Below the pieces are notes generated by a model that worked only from the letters and a program-made list of their open reading frames with translations, did no database searches and was not told the DNA's origin. Below, piece by piece: positions 17,111 through 26,127 of a DNA stretch of 64,000 bases. A program made the position numbers and the translations under genes. This DNA is from JAJXUB01 sp047974805 (GTDB lineage: Bacteria > Actinomycetota > Actinomycetes > Actinomycetales > Dermatophilaceae), in contig JBKECS010000015.1 of NCBI GenBank assembly GCA_047974805.1, forward strand, positions 40,198 through 104,197. Direction: 5' to 3'. Each line of letters begins with the position of its first letter. The first letter of the stretch is position 1.

Positions 17111-18838
17111 ATGCCCGATGATGTCCGTTCGCCGATGGCACCGGACCGCTGGGGGGCGGTCACGCATACGGTCGACAACGTCCCCGCCCCACTGGAGGAC
17201 ACCAACACCTACACCGGTGACATCGCCTTGCTCGAGGCAGTCCACCGGTATGCCCCCGACCCACCCCAAGCGGCCCTTGCCGCATTCGGTGCGTTGGCCG
17301 GATCCGCCGAATACCTCGCGCTGGGGTTCGAGGCGAACGCGCACCCGCCGACCTTCACACCGCATGATCGGGGCGGTCGCCGCGTCGACCTCGTGCGCTA
17401 TCACCCGAGTTACCACCGGCTCATGGACAGCGCCATGACGCACGGCCTCCATGCATCCCACTGGGAGGCCACCGAGCCGGACGCGCATGTCGGGCGGGCC
17501 ACCCGAATGTTCCTCCAGGCTCAGGTGGAGGCTGGTCACATCTGCCCGGTGACGATGACGTCGGCAGCCATCCCCACCCTTGCCCACCAGCCGGAGCTGT
17601 TGACGACCTGGGGCCCAAAGATCCTCAGTCGAGGATATGACCCTTCAAACATCCCGGCGGAGGCGAAGGCGCACGTCACCGTCGGCATGGCCATGACGGA
17701 GAAGCAGGGCGGTTCCGACGTGCGCGCCAACAGCACGACGGCCGAGCCGATCGATCCGCGATCCACCGGCCCCGGCCAGGCCTACGCTCTCGTGGGTCAC
17801 AAGTACTTCGTGTCCGCCCCGATGAGCGACCTGTTCCTCGTCTTGGCTCAGGCGCCCGGCGGCCTGTCCTGCTTCCTGCTGCCCAGATGGCGCGCGGACG
17901 GCAGCAAGAACCCCATCCAGATTCAGCGACTGAAGCCGAAGATGGCCAACGTGTCCAATGCCTCCTCCGAGACGGAGCTACGTGGGGCTACCGGCTGGAT
18001 GGTCGGCGATGAGGGCCATGGCGTCCGCACCATCATCGACATGGTCGCCATGACCCGGTTCGACTGCATGATCGGCTCGGCGTCGGGGATGCGGGCCTCG
18101 CTCGCCCAAGCGGCCCATCACTGCGCCCACCGCCGCGCCTTTGGCGCACGATTGTCCGACCAACCGCTCCTGCGCAACGTGCTCGCCGACCTGGCCGTGG
18201 AATCCGAAGCAGCCACCGTGATGACGCTGCGGGTAGGCCACGCGCTCGACGAGGCAGCCGCCGGGGACACCGACGCCCGGGCCCTGGTCAGGATTGCGAC
18301 CGCGGTCGGGAAGTATTGGATATGCAAACGTCACCCGGAGCACGCCTACGAGGCGATGGAGTGCATCGGGGGCTCTGGGGTGATGGATGAGCACCTGACC
18401 GCGCGGCTCTTCCGAGACGCCCCCATCAACGCCATCTGGGAGGGTAGTGGCAACGTTCAGGCCCTGGACCTGCTCCGGACGCTGGCCCGCAGCCCGCACA
18501 GCGTCAAGGTGTTTCTGCATGAGCTGAGTTCTGCCCGGGGCGCGGATCGGGTCTATGACCAGGCGGTGGATGAGCTCACCAGCGATCTGGATGGAGCCAC
18601 TGCCGCGCTGGCCGATGGCGGTGGTCACGCCCCGGCCTTCGCTGCCCGCGACCTTATCGCCCGGATGGCGCTACTCTTCCAGGCAGCCCTCCTGCTCGAC
18701 GGCGGCGACGCCACGGTGGCACAGGCGTTCCTGGTCAGTCGGATCCATCCCGGTGCCCTCGGCCGGGGACTGCTCTACGGCACCTTGCCTAAGACCGTTG
18801 ACACGGGCTATCTCACCGCCCGGGCCATGCCTGCCTAG
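17111..18838 (+). CDS. AidB-like acyl-CoA dehydrogenase
   Basis: A 575-residue flavoprotein of the acyl-CoA dehydrogenase superfamily. It is longer than ordinary members (about 380-400) and matches the AidB/isovaleryl-type branch. Landmarks are MTEKQGGSDVRANST near residue 197, HKYFVSAPMSD near 228, and the C-terminal YEAMECIGGSGVMDE...INAIWEGSGNVQ, typical of AidB. E. coli AidB (541 residues) binds DNA and FAD and is linked to alkylation stress, but most actinobacterial relatives are uncharacterised. The ATG at 17111 has only a weak AGG upstream. It lies 31 bases after the phosphoesterase gene and may be cotranscribed. Its stop codon sits in a 14-bp tandem duplication. Confidence 0.88.
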   Translation: MPDDVRSPMAPDRWGAVTHTVDNVPAPLEDTNTYTGDIALLEAVHRYAPDPPQAALAAFGALAGSAEYLALGFEANAHPPTFTPHDRGGRRVDLVRYHPSYHRLMDSAMTHGLHASHWEATEPDAHVGRATRMFLQAQVEAGHICPVTMTSAAIPTLAHQPELLTTWGPKILSRGYDPSNIPAEAKAHVTVGMAMTEKQGGSDVRANSTTAEPIDPRSTGPGQAYALVGHKYFVSAPMSDLFLVLAQAPGGLSCFLLPRWRADGSKNPIQIQRLKPKMANVSNASSETELRGATGWMVGDEGHGVRTIIDMVAMTRFDCMIGSASGMRASLAQAAHHCAHRRAFGARLSDQPLLRNVLADLAVESEAATVMTLRVGHALDEAAAGDTDARALVRIATAVGKYWICKRHPEHAYEAMECIGGSGVMDEHLTARLFRDAPINAIWEGSGNVQALDLLRTLARSPHSVKVFLHELSSARGADRVYDQAVDELTSDLDGATAALADGGGHAPAFAARDLIARMALLFQAALLLDGGDATVAQAFLVSRIHPGALGRGLLYGTLPKTVDTGYLTARAMPA

Positions 18839-18856
18839 CCGTGCCTGCCTAGCCGT
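18829..18856 (+). repeat. Tandem 14-bp duplication spanning a stop codon
   Basis: GCCTGCCTAGCCGT occurs twice head to tail. The first copy contains the TAG stop of the AidB-like gene, and the second repeats a TAG just behind it in another phase. A replication-slippage duplication is likely. Similar events occur at 28749-28798 and 54298-54333. Confidence 0.8.
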
Positions 18857-18929
18857 ACTCGCCCGACTACGTCCCGACCCGTCAGTCGTGACGAACCGGG
18901 CGCGGAAACGTCCGGACCGCGCCGAGGGC

Positions 18930-20345
18930 TCAGAAGTGGCTGGCCACCGGGGTGCCCAAGGGCGCCCAGTCGAACACCCACTTCGCCGTGCTCACCGGCA
19001 GGTTGATGCAGCCGTGCGAGGCGGCATACCCGAAGGTCGAACGCCACGGCGCGCCGTGCAAGGCATATCCCCCGGAGAAATAGGACACCCACGGGACATC
19101 GGGGGTGTCATAGAGCGTGCCGTCCGCATTCGACCCACGCATCCGGTCCGACGAGTACTTGCGATCAATCCGGTAGGTCCCCACCAGCGACGGGGTTTCC
19201 GAGGCGCCGTTGACCATGGCGACCGGGCCGAACACCGCTTTGCCTCCGACGTAGGCGGCCATGGTGTGTTTGGACAGGTTAACGTCGATCCACTTCTCGC
19301 CTTCGGCCGCCTGATAGGCCAGGTTCTCGGCACCTGCGGCGATCTTTCGTTCGGTCCAGGTCGCCGGGATCGTCTTGGTCGTGAAGGTGCCGGAATAGGC
19401 TTTCCCCGCGGAGAAGGCGCCCGCCATCGCCTTGCTGACGTCGTCGACATTGGTGACTTCGGCCCCGTCACGAGCCTGGGTCAGCACAGTAAGAACCTTG
19501 CCGGTCGAGCTGACGTTGCGCACGCCGTTGGTCACCGAGACGGTGGCACCGGAGGCCTTCTCCTGCACCCAGGAGGACAACTTCGCCGAGTCCAGCGTGG
19601 GCTTCCCCGGGACGCCACCGGTGACCGGGATCTTCACCCAGGATGCCTTTTCCTCGGCGGTGGCCGAGTACCTCCTCGATCCTTCGGCGACGGAGACATC
19701 GGTGTTGACCAGGTCGTTGGCCTGATCAGCAACCTTCTTCGCCGATGCCGTGGTCACCGCCGGATCGACCTGGACGAGGTTGGCGGTCACGGTCGCCGGA
19801 GTGAGAGTTTCGGCAGCCTTGGCCACCCCGGCCAGGCTGGACGGGTCAACGGACTTGCCGGCTACGCCCGGAACCACCGTGAAGGACCGCTTGTCCTTAG
19901 CCATGGTGACCTTGGCGTTCGTGCCGACTGATCCGGCGGTGCCGGTCAGCTTCTTCGCGTATGCGGTCAGCGCCTCGTCATCGGTCATGACGACGACGTC
20001 GACCAGGTGGTCTGACACCAGTGCCCGAGCATAGGCGGTGACGTCGCTGTTGGCCTTCAACACCGCGTCCGCGGTGGCTTCGGCGTCCACGGTGTACCCG
20101 AGCTCGGCCAGGCTGGCCGTATGCGGTCCGGAGCCGGCCTGCACTGTGACCTTCGCCTGCTGGGCTCGCTCGTTGATGCTGGCGACGAGTTCGGCCCGGG
20201 TCATCCCAGCCACCGACTGACCGGCCACTGAGCTGCCTGGGAGCGCCTTGTCGGTGTAGTGCACGGCATACGCCGCGCCCGCGCCGAGCACGGCAAGCGG
20301 CACCACAACCGCCCCTGCCACGACTGCCTTCGTGCGCCTGTTCAC
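18930..20345 (-). CDS. L,D-transpeptidase (YkuD) with peptidoglycan-binding domains
   Basis: A 471-residue membrane-anchored or exported enzyme that forms 3-3 cross-links in peptidoglycan or attaches proteins to it. The N-terminus RRTKAVVAGAVVVPLAVLG is a signal anchor. The middle (about residues 60-330) has two repeats of the PG-binding-4 type. The C-terminal YkuD domain carries the HGAPW...SHGCINLP catalytic signature with the nucleophilic Cys. GTG at 20345 (VNRRTK) was chosen; GGGAAGG lies upstream, and earlier in-frame residues read through the promoter region. It stands alone, convergent with the AidB-like gene. Confidence 0.93.
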   Translation of the reverse strand: MNRRTKAVVAGAVVVPLAVLGAGAAYAVHYTDKALPGSSVAGQSVAGMTRAELVASINERAQQAKVTVQAGSGPHTASLAELGYTVDAEATADAVLKANSDVTAYARALVSDHLVDVVVMTDDEALTAYAKKLTGTAGSVGTNAKVTMAKDKRSFTVVPGVAGKSVDPSSLAGVAKAAETLTPATVTANLVQVDPAVTTASAKKVADQANDLVNTDVSVAEGSRRYSATAEEKASWVKIPVTGGVPGKPTLDSAKLSSWVQEKASGATVSVTNGVRNVSSTGKVLTVLTQARDGAEVTNVDDVSKAMAGAFSAGKAYSGTFTTKTIPATWTERKIAAGAENLAYQAAEGEKWIDVNLSKHTMAAYVGGKAVFGPVAMVNGASETPSLVGTYRIDRKYSSDRMRGSNADGTLYDTPDVPWVSYFSGGYALHGAPWRSTFGYAASHGCINLPVSTAKWVFDWAPLGTPVASHF

Positions 20346-20488
20346 GTTGGACTTGACCTTCCCTTCACGACAGATCGCCCACCGGCACATACCGGGCCAG
20401 ACCTCGTGACGAGTGGCCGATGGATCGTGATGACTTGTTGCGTTCGTGGCCGCCTGCCCGGCCGACACCAGCTGAACCCTGTAAAAAT

Positions 20489-20522
20489 ACCCTAAGCCTC
20501 CAGATTTTCCGAACAATGGAGG
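20489..20522 (-). promoter_or_regulatory. Probable promoter and inverted repeat upstream of the L,D-transpeptidase
   Basis: On the minus strand, TTGTTC (20516-20511) and TAGGGT (20494-20489) are spaced 16 bases and could be the -35 and -10. They lie within an A+T-rich patch that is unusual here. CCTCCA (20497-20502) and TGGAGG (20517-20522) form an inverted repeat bracketing the spacer, a possible operator. The distance to the GTG start is about 145 bases. Confidence 0.35.
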
Positions 20523-20581
20523 CGTCTGCCCCGCCGGGCAGCGGTATCCGAGCGAGCCAACCTAGACCGGATCGAGCCGAC

Positions 20582-22327
20582 TCACAGGGCCCGGCGCCCG
20601 GTCAGCCGACGCCCTATCCATGTGCTGGGCACCTGGCGGCCGGCCACCACATAGGCCAACACGTGGTCGACGTGGACCGTGGTACGCAGCAACGCGAACG
20701 GGTGCTCCCACCCGGTCAGGACCAGCTCATCCCCGGTGCGCAGGGGTTCATCCAACTCCGGCATGGCGATCCCGGTGTCGTCACGGATGAGCATGAGCGC
20801 GACCATGTGCAGCCGTTCTTCGCGATCGTCCGGATGACGCAGCAGATCCCGCAGAGTGACCGCGTGGCCAGCCGCCAGTCGGCGCACGAGCGCCGGCGTA
20901 TCCGCTGCGGTGACGTGCAGGGGCCAACTGGGCGGCAGCCGGTCGCCCAGCTGCTGGGTGAGGATGTCGCGCACGCCGGCGCACCAGGTCTCGTCCTGCT
21001 CGCCCGCGTGGGCGATGAACGTCCAATACCCAGGGGCCACCAATCGAGCAACGGTTTCCCGGGCGACCAGGTCGGAGGGGATGAAGACCGAGTCCAAGTC
21101 CACTGCCGACAACAGTTCGGTGTGCCCCGAGGACTCCTGTCGCACCGAGACGAAGATCGTCGGCTCGGTGATCCGTGCCCGGGTGGCCAGCGAAATGTTG
21201 GTCGTGTCCAAGGTCGTCCCGGCAACGAAGCCGACGGCGCCGAGGACGTCAGGGTCGGGCGTCTCGCTCAGATCCACCAGGTCGACGGTCAGCCCCGCTG
21301 AGCGCAGATCGGTGGCGACCTCGATCCCGAACGGGTCGTCGGAGCACACAACCCACGGACCGGAGGCCAGCCCTTCGCGCAACGGCGCCAACGGGGTGCC
21401 GACTGCGCTGGTCAGCCAGGTCGTCAGCTGGTACGCCACCGGGCGTTGTAGCGCCTGAACAAGATAGCTGCCGTACCGGTCGTAGGGGTTGACCACGGCA
21501 TCGGGTTCGAAGTCGCGCATCCGAACCTCGGTGATCCGCCGATCGGTCCGCGCGATGACCGGCATGTCCGGCCGGAGGAGCTGGGCGGCAAGGACGATGG
21601 CCAGGTTGGCCTCGTCGTCTCCGGTCAGGGCCAACACGGCCTCGCAGTGGGGGCTGCCCATACCGGCTAGACCGAGCACCCTGGCCGCCGAGGCATCGGC
21701 CATCAACGCGGGTGGATCCAGCCGCAGATCGGCGGCGGCCAAGCCCTCGATCGGGTCGGCGGCGATGTCGACCACGACGAAGCGCCGGTCCATCAGGTCC
21801 AGACTGCGGCAGACTGACAGGCCGGCATGCCCACAGCCGGCGACGAGGACGAAGGGCTCACGCAGGCGTCGCACCCGCCGGCGGAACCGCTCCGCCGCGA
21901 CGGCCATCCGCAGACCTTGGTCCCCGACGAGGGCGAACAGGGTTGCTACGGCATACGCCCAACCGACGACAGAGGCGTAGATGGAACCGGTCACCCACAT
22001 CCGCTGGGCCACAGTGAACGTATGCGGCAGCTCGCCGAACCCAATCGTCGTCGCCGTGTAGCTCATGAAATAGAACGCATCGAAGGCGCTCATGTGGACC
22101 ACGGCACCTGTGTCGTCCCGCCCCGGGATGAGGGCCAGGCCGAGCACCGAGACGGAGAAGATGAGAATCAGGAGGATCAGTGGCGCCCGCATCCGGCGCA
22201 AGACGATGAAGATGGCGTCTGTCTCCGGCGACTCCTGGGGAACCGGGATGTCTTTCGAGCGCAGCGCCGCGCGGGCACGTTTTGCCAGTGTGGGGGCCGC
22301 AACGAGCAGGAGCAGCGGGTTGGCCAT
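20582..22327 (-). CDS. Two-helix potassium channel with tandem TrkA/RCK domains
   Basis: A 581-residue protein. A helix near residues 45-65 (PLILLILIFSVSVLGLAL) is followed by a pore loop with the filter TIGFGE, a K+ channel filter variant, and a second helix (SVVGWAYAVATLFALVG). After these come a Rossmann RCK/TrkA-N domain (VLVAGCGHAGLSVCRSL) and a second RCK module starting near residue 340 (WVVCSDDPFGIEVATDL). A C-terminal TrkA-C-like part ends it. It probably opens a K+ pore in response to nucleotide or Ca2+ binding in the RCK ring. The start MANPLLLL at 22327 is 10 bases after the upstream gene's stop. The filter sequence means ion selectivity should be tested. Confidence 0.87.
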   Translation of the reverse strand: MANPLLLLVAAPTLAKRARAALRSKDIPVPQESPETDAIFIVLRRMRAPLILLILIFSVSVLGLALIPGRDDTGAVVHMSAFDAFYFMSYTATTIGFGELPHTFTVAQRMWVTGSIYASVVGWAYAVATLFALVGDQGLRMAVAAERFRRRVRRLREPFVLVAGCGHAGLSVCRSLDLMDRRFVVVDIAADPIEGLAAADLRLDPPALMADASAARVLGLAGMGSPHCEAVLALTGDDEANLAIVLAAQLLRPDMPVIARTDRRITEVRMRDFEPDAVVNPYDRYGSYLVQALQRPVAYQLTTWLTSAVGTPLAPLREGLASGPWVVCSDDPFGIEVATDLRSAGLTVDLVDLSETPDPDVLGAVGFVAGTTLDTTNISLATRARITEPTIFVSVRQESSGHTELLSAVDLDSVFIPSDLVARETVARLVAPGYWTFIAHAGEQDETWCAGVRDILTQQLGDRLPPSWPLHVTAADTPALVRRLAAGHAVTLRDLLRHPDDREERLHMVALMLIRDDTGIAMPELDEPLRTGDELVLTGWEHPFALLRTTVHVDHVLAYVVAGRQVPSTWIGRRLTGRRAL

Positions 22328-22337
22328 GGCCGCGGGC

Positions 22338-22724
22338 TCAGCGCCGCCGGAACGAGGCGGTCTCCACCACGAGCAGGGCGAGGGAGACGATGTTGGCCAA
22401 GAGGGCGCCGCCGGAGAGCGAGACGACGCTGGCCATCGCCGACGCGTCCACACCTGCGCTGGACACCTGGCTGGCATAGATGTACGTCGCGGCGGCGGCG
22501 ATCAGCTGCAGAACCGCCACCAAGGATGTGGCCAGGTGGAGAGCGCCGATCTGGGTGCGGTCGCCGAATTTCAGCACGGTAGTGATGACGTTGACGACGA
22601 CGGCGAGGTAGAGCTCGGGGATGCTGTGCACGGTGGGGTCGGACAGGTCACCGATGAAGAACCCGAAGTTCAGTGTCGCGGCCAGCACGACAAAGAACCC
22701 AAAGATGACCTTCTCGAGATTCAC
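22338..22724 (-). CDS. Small four-helix membrane protein, DUF6394-like, K+ channel partner
   Basis: A 128-residue protein with four hydrophobic stretches (VIFGFFVVLAATLNFGFF, YLAVVVNVITTVL, ALHLATSLVAVLQLIAAAATY, LANIVSLALLVVETA). There is no export signal beyond helix 1. The GTG at 22724 (VNLEKVIFG) is the best start; the ribosome-binding site is weak. It lies 10 bases before the K+ channel gene, so the two are almost surely cotranscribed. I recall a family of this shape (DUF6394) next to K+ channel genes, but I cannot verify the assignment. A role as channel subunit or regulator is inference. Confidence 0.65.
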   Translation of the reverse strand: MNLEKVIFGFFVVLAATLNFGFFIGDLSDPTVHSIPELYLAVVVNVITTVLKFGDRTQIGALHLATSLVAVLQLIAAAATYIYASQVSSAGVDASAMASVVSLSGGALLANIVSLALLVVETASFRRR

Positions 22725-22938
22725 GACAACGACCCTAACGCCGACCGGAAGGTCGTGGGTATTCCAGGGAGACTTCCTTGCCTCAAACCGGGCGCGTCGC
22801 TCGCAACCGGTTGGTAGGTTGATTTCGGTGTCGTCGCTGGTGAGCGCACGCTCGTGGGGGACCCGGGGTCGTTGTGCGGGGTGTCGCGTCGGTGGTGGCG
22901 ATGCTTCCTGCCGCCTGTCGAGCCGCTGGAGGGGTCTC

Positions 22939-24485
22939 GTGTCCAGTCCCAATCGCCATAGCCGCCGGGGATTCATCCCCCTCGTGCTCGCTGCGCTCCT
23001 CGGCCTGTTGGCCGTAGCAGCACCTGCCTGGGCCGCGAATCCCGGCACCCAAACCGGAAACCGCACCCAGGCCTGCGCCGTGGATTGGTATGCCAAGAGC
23101 GACACGTCCTTGAGCCTGACCAGGACTACGACGGCAACGACACCATCGAGACCGGTGAGGTCTATTCCAACCAGGGCTACCTCTACGCGGTAGCGAGTTC
23201 GAGCCCCTACCCGGCCAGCCAGGGTCCGGGCATCTTCGACCTGCAGCATTGGGTCAACTCCAACACAAGCCTGGGCTTCCGGTTGCCGTATGCCACCGAA
23301 CACACCCTGCACGACGTCACCGTGACCATCGATGCGGCGAGCAGCAACCTCGCCCTCAACGGGGGCCTAACCACCTTGGGCTATGACAGCTACCTCCGGT
23401 TCGACGGGGATCCGGCATACACCACCGCGGCTCCGGCTCCGACGGTCTCCTTCGATGCCGGGGTCTACACCCTGCATTGGGACACCATCCCGGCGGGCTC
23501 GGCCAACATCCTCTCCTTCGGCGGGACCGCGCTCGATGGCGCCGCACTGACCCCGACGAACCACTACCTCATCGAGGCCGAGCTCACCGCGACCTATGCC
23601 GAAGGCGACGGTTGCGCGCCTACCGAGCCGACCCTGCCCGCCCAGCCCGCAGTCGGCTCCTGCCAGCAACTGTGGACCGGCCGGACCCTCATGCCCGTCC
23701 CGGCGACTGACATCACCGCGCGGGAGAAATGGGGTGCCGACGGTGAGGTTAACGCGGACGGTTGGGGCTCCGGCAGCACCCGCACCTTTCGCCTTTACGG
23801 AGCGAGCGATGTGGCGCTGACCGATGTGACGTTCACCGCCACCGCAGCCCAGGGCTTCACGTTCGATCCGGCCACAGTTGGCACGGTCATCACCGGGAGC
23901 CCGATCGGGATGGGTCAGCTCTATGCCAACGGCTACACCGCACCGGTCGACGGGATCGGCGCCGTGACCGTCAGCCCTGACGGGCGGAACCTGTCCTTGA
24001 CCATCGCCACCATGCCTGCGCATTCGGCATTTGCGGTGACCATCGTTGGTGCCTTGGACGGCTCGTGGAAGCAACTCGTCATCGACGAGACCATGGTTGG
24101 CTCGATTCCCGGCTGCATGGCGGGACGCACCCATACCGTGGGCTGGTATGCCAACCACGCGGACGGCTGGCCGTCCGATCACAGCCCGGCGGCGACCTAC
24201 TACCTGTCCGGCCAAAGCTGGCAGGACGTGCTGTCTGAGCCGATCAAGGGCCGGATCTACTACCAGTTGGCCAGGCAATACATCGCGGCCACGCTGAACG
24301 TTTCCAGCGGAGCATCGGCCACTTCGGACGTCACGGAGGCATTGCAAGCAGCGCAAGCGTTCTTCGAGACGAGCACCGCAAAAGGGCATCTCACCCCGGC
24401 ACAGACCAGCCAGCTCAAGGCGCTCATCCCGATCCTTGACGATTTCAACAACGGGTTGTCCGGGGCGAGCCACTGCCCGGCGTAA
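22939..24485 (+). pseudogene. Secreted repeat protein gene interrupted by a frameshift
   Basis: GTG at 22939 with GGAGGGG upstream starts a clear signal peptide (GFIPLVLAALLGLLAVAAPAWA/AN). The frame then encodes TQACAVDWYAKSDTSL and dies at 23193. The frame one base back carries the remaining 460 residues from EPDQDYDGNDTIETGEVY to the stop at 24485. A one-base deletion between about 23095 and 23117 would explain this. The mature part has beta-sandwich-like repeats resembling surface protein modules and a C-terminal WYANHADGWPSD...AATLNV domain seen in secreted actinobacterial proteins. It has no LPXTG sorting signal. Either the gene is broken, the base call is wrong, or the frame is recoded. 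The product is unknown. Confidence 0.7.
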
Positions 24486-24597
24486 TCACCGGGACCCGTT
24501 CACGGTGGGCTTCTCCAGCGCTGCGAGCCCGGCCGCGAGCGCCAGACACAGCGGGGAGTAGATGAGCACGTCGTTGACGGTGTACTCGGGTGTCGAC

Positions 24598-24650
24598 GTT
24601 CCCCGGTGCGGGGCTTCGCACCGGGGAACTCCGCCAAGGATTTCTTGGCG
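24598..24650. terminator. Two adjacent perfect hairpins between convergent genes
   Basis: GTTCCCCGGTGCG (24598-24610) pairs perfectly with 24617-24629 around GGGCTT. CGCCAAG (24632-24638) pairs perfectly with CTTGGCG (24644-24650). They sit between the end of the secreted-protein gene (+) and the end of the lysozyme-like gene (-), so they can stop both transcripts. No other feature was found in 24486-24717. Confidence 0.6.
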
Positions 24651-24717
24651 ATCAACCAAACCCGGGCGCCACCTCGACGAGGAGGAACCTGCGAGTCTTG
24701 CCTTGCGGGAGGCCTGT

Positions 24718-26049
24718 TCAGTACCAGTGCGGGGAGCGAGACAACCAACGGCTCCACGCGTTGCAGGGGCTGCCATAGACCGCCTTGATGTACCCCATAC
24801 CCCAACGGATCTGCGTGGCGGGGTTGGTGAGCCAGTCACTGCCGGCGCTGGCCATCTTCCAGGCGGGCAACGACTGCGGGATCCCGTAGGCGCCGGAGTA
24901 GGGATTCGTCGCGGCCCAGTTCCATCCCGACTCACCGTTCCACAGATCGACCAGGCACGAAAATTGGTTTGAGCCCCAACCGTAGTTGCCCATCATCGAC
25001 CTGGCGATCGCTTGGGGGTTGCTCCCGCTGCTGCCTCCGGAATAGCCCGAACTGCCGCCGGACGTCGCTCCGCCTCCGCTGCTCCCACGACTGGCCCTAG
25101 CTGCCGCCGCCTTCCGAGCAGCCTCTCGGGCCGCCTTGGCCTGAGCCGCCGCCCGAGCCTTCGCCGCTGCTTCCGCCGCCTTCCGGGCGGCCTCTTGCGC
25201 GGCCAGACCCGCGGTCCGCTGCTGAGCGAGCTTGGTGGCCTGGGCCTGCAGCTGGGCCAGCTTGTCCTCAGTCGCCAGCTGCTGCGCGGACAGGGCGGCG
25301 GCCTGAGCTGAGGCGGAGTCGGCCAGGGCCTTGGCCACCTGCTGCTTCTGCTTCGCCGTCGCCGTGGCACTGGCCTGTTGTGCCCTCGATCGATCCAGCA
25401 GGGCCCGCTGTTGGTCGGCTAGCGCTGCGGCCGCAGAGGCCGCAGCAAGGTGTTGGCTGACCTCCCGAGCACGCGCATCGAGGACAGTCTGCAGGTCGAG
25501 AAGCGCGGTCGGGTCTGAACTGAGCAGAAGGGACATCCCTGAGATGGTGCCGCCCTGCTGCCAGGTGACCGCGGCGTCGTGCGCGACCGCTCGCCCGGCC
25601 GCGGCATGGCCGGCCCGCGCCTTGGCGAGTGCCGCCTCCGCCTTGGCGACAGCCGCTGCCCGTTCGTCGAGCTCCTGTGGGGCGGCTTGATCGGCAGCTA
25701 CGGCTTGCGACATCTTCGCTTGCAAGGCCAGCAAGGTGGCCTCGGCCTGTGCCGATTCCTTGGCCAAGTGGTCGACTGCGGTGGCGGTGGCTGCCGCCTC
25801 GGCCTTCGCCTTGGCAACGGTCGCCGCGCTGGGAAAGACCGGACCTGTTTCGCTGGGGACCGAAAGTGCCGGTGCGGACCGACCAACACGTGTGGTGCTG
25901 GGCTCCGCCTGCGCGGTGGTCGCCGTAAGGACCGTCCCCAGGAGCGCAACCGTGCACGCTGACGCGACAGCTACAGAAGTCACGCCGGCACGGGAGGACC
26001 GACACAGGGGCACAGACTCATCATGGACCTCAACCGTCACATTTGTCAC
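24718..26049 (-). CDS. Secreted coiled-coil protein with C-terminal lysozyme-like (SLT) domain
   Basis: 443 residues. A signal peptide (SVAVASACTVALLGTVLTATTAQA) is followed by a long Ala/Lys/Gln-rich coiled coil (about 75-320) like those of RipA-type wall hydrolases. A Gly/Ser linker comes next, then a C-terminal domain with WNGESGWNWAATN, where Glu is the expected catalytic acid, and GAYGIPQSLPAWKM. This is a transglycosylase/resuscitation-type fold that cleaves peptidoglycan glycan strands. The GTG at 26049 is one of several possible starts; another (VPLCRSSR) lies 12 codons later, and neither has a good ribosome-binding site. The coiled coil probably recruits it to the division machinery, as in other actinobacteria. 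Confidence 0.85.
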   Translation of the reverse strand: MTNVTVEVHDESVPLCRSSRAGVTSVAVASACTVALLGTVLTATTAQAEPSTTRVGRSAPALSVPSETGPVFPSAATVAKAKAEAAATATAVDHLAKESAQAEATLLALQAKMSQAVAADQAAPQELDERAAAVAKAEAALAKARAGHAAAGRAVAHDAAVTWQQGGTISGMSLLLSSDPTALLDLQTVLDARAREVSQHLAAASAAAALADQQRALLDRSRAQQASATATAKQKQQVAKALADSASAQAAALSAQQLATEDKLAQLQAQATKLAQQRTAGLAAQEAARKAAEAAAKARAAAQAKAAREAARKAAAARASRGSSGGGATSGGSSGYSGGSSGSNPQAIARSMMGNYGWGSNQFSCLVDLWNGESGWNWAATNPYSGAYGIPQSLPAWKMASAGSDWLTNPATQIRWGMGYIKAVYGSPCNAWSRWLSRSPHWY

Positions 26050-26127
26050 GCCCGGGTTTGTCTCACAGGCGGCTCGGTCGGACCTGCTGTGGTCATGCTG
26101 GAGGTCCGGTTGGGATGTATCGAAGGG

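Noticed and set aside
24486..24600. A minus-strand tail NDVLIYSPLCLALAAGLAALE with GC-rich third positions
   Set aside because: About 30 codons only, no plausible start or ribosome-binding site, and upstream it runs into hairpins and shadow sequence. It could be a relic, but the evidence is too thin to call.
26050..26127. Possible c-di-AMP (ydaO) riboswitch before the lysozyme-like wall gene
   Set aside because: Only 78 bases separate the genes, too short, and no conserved core was seen.
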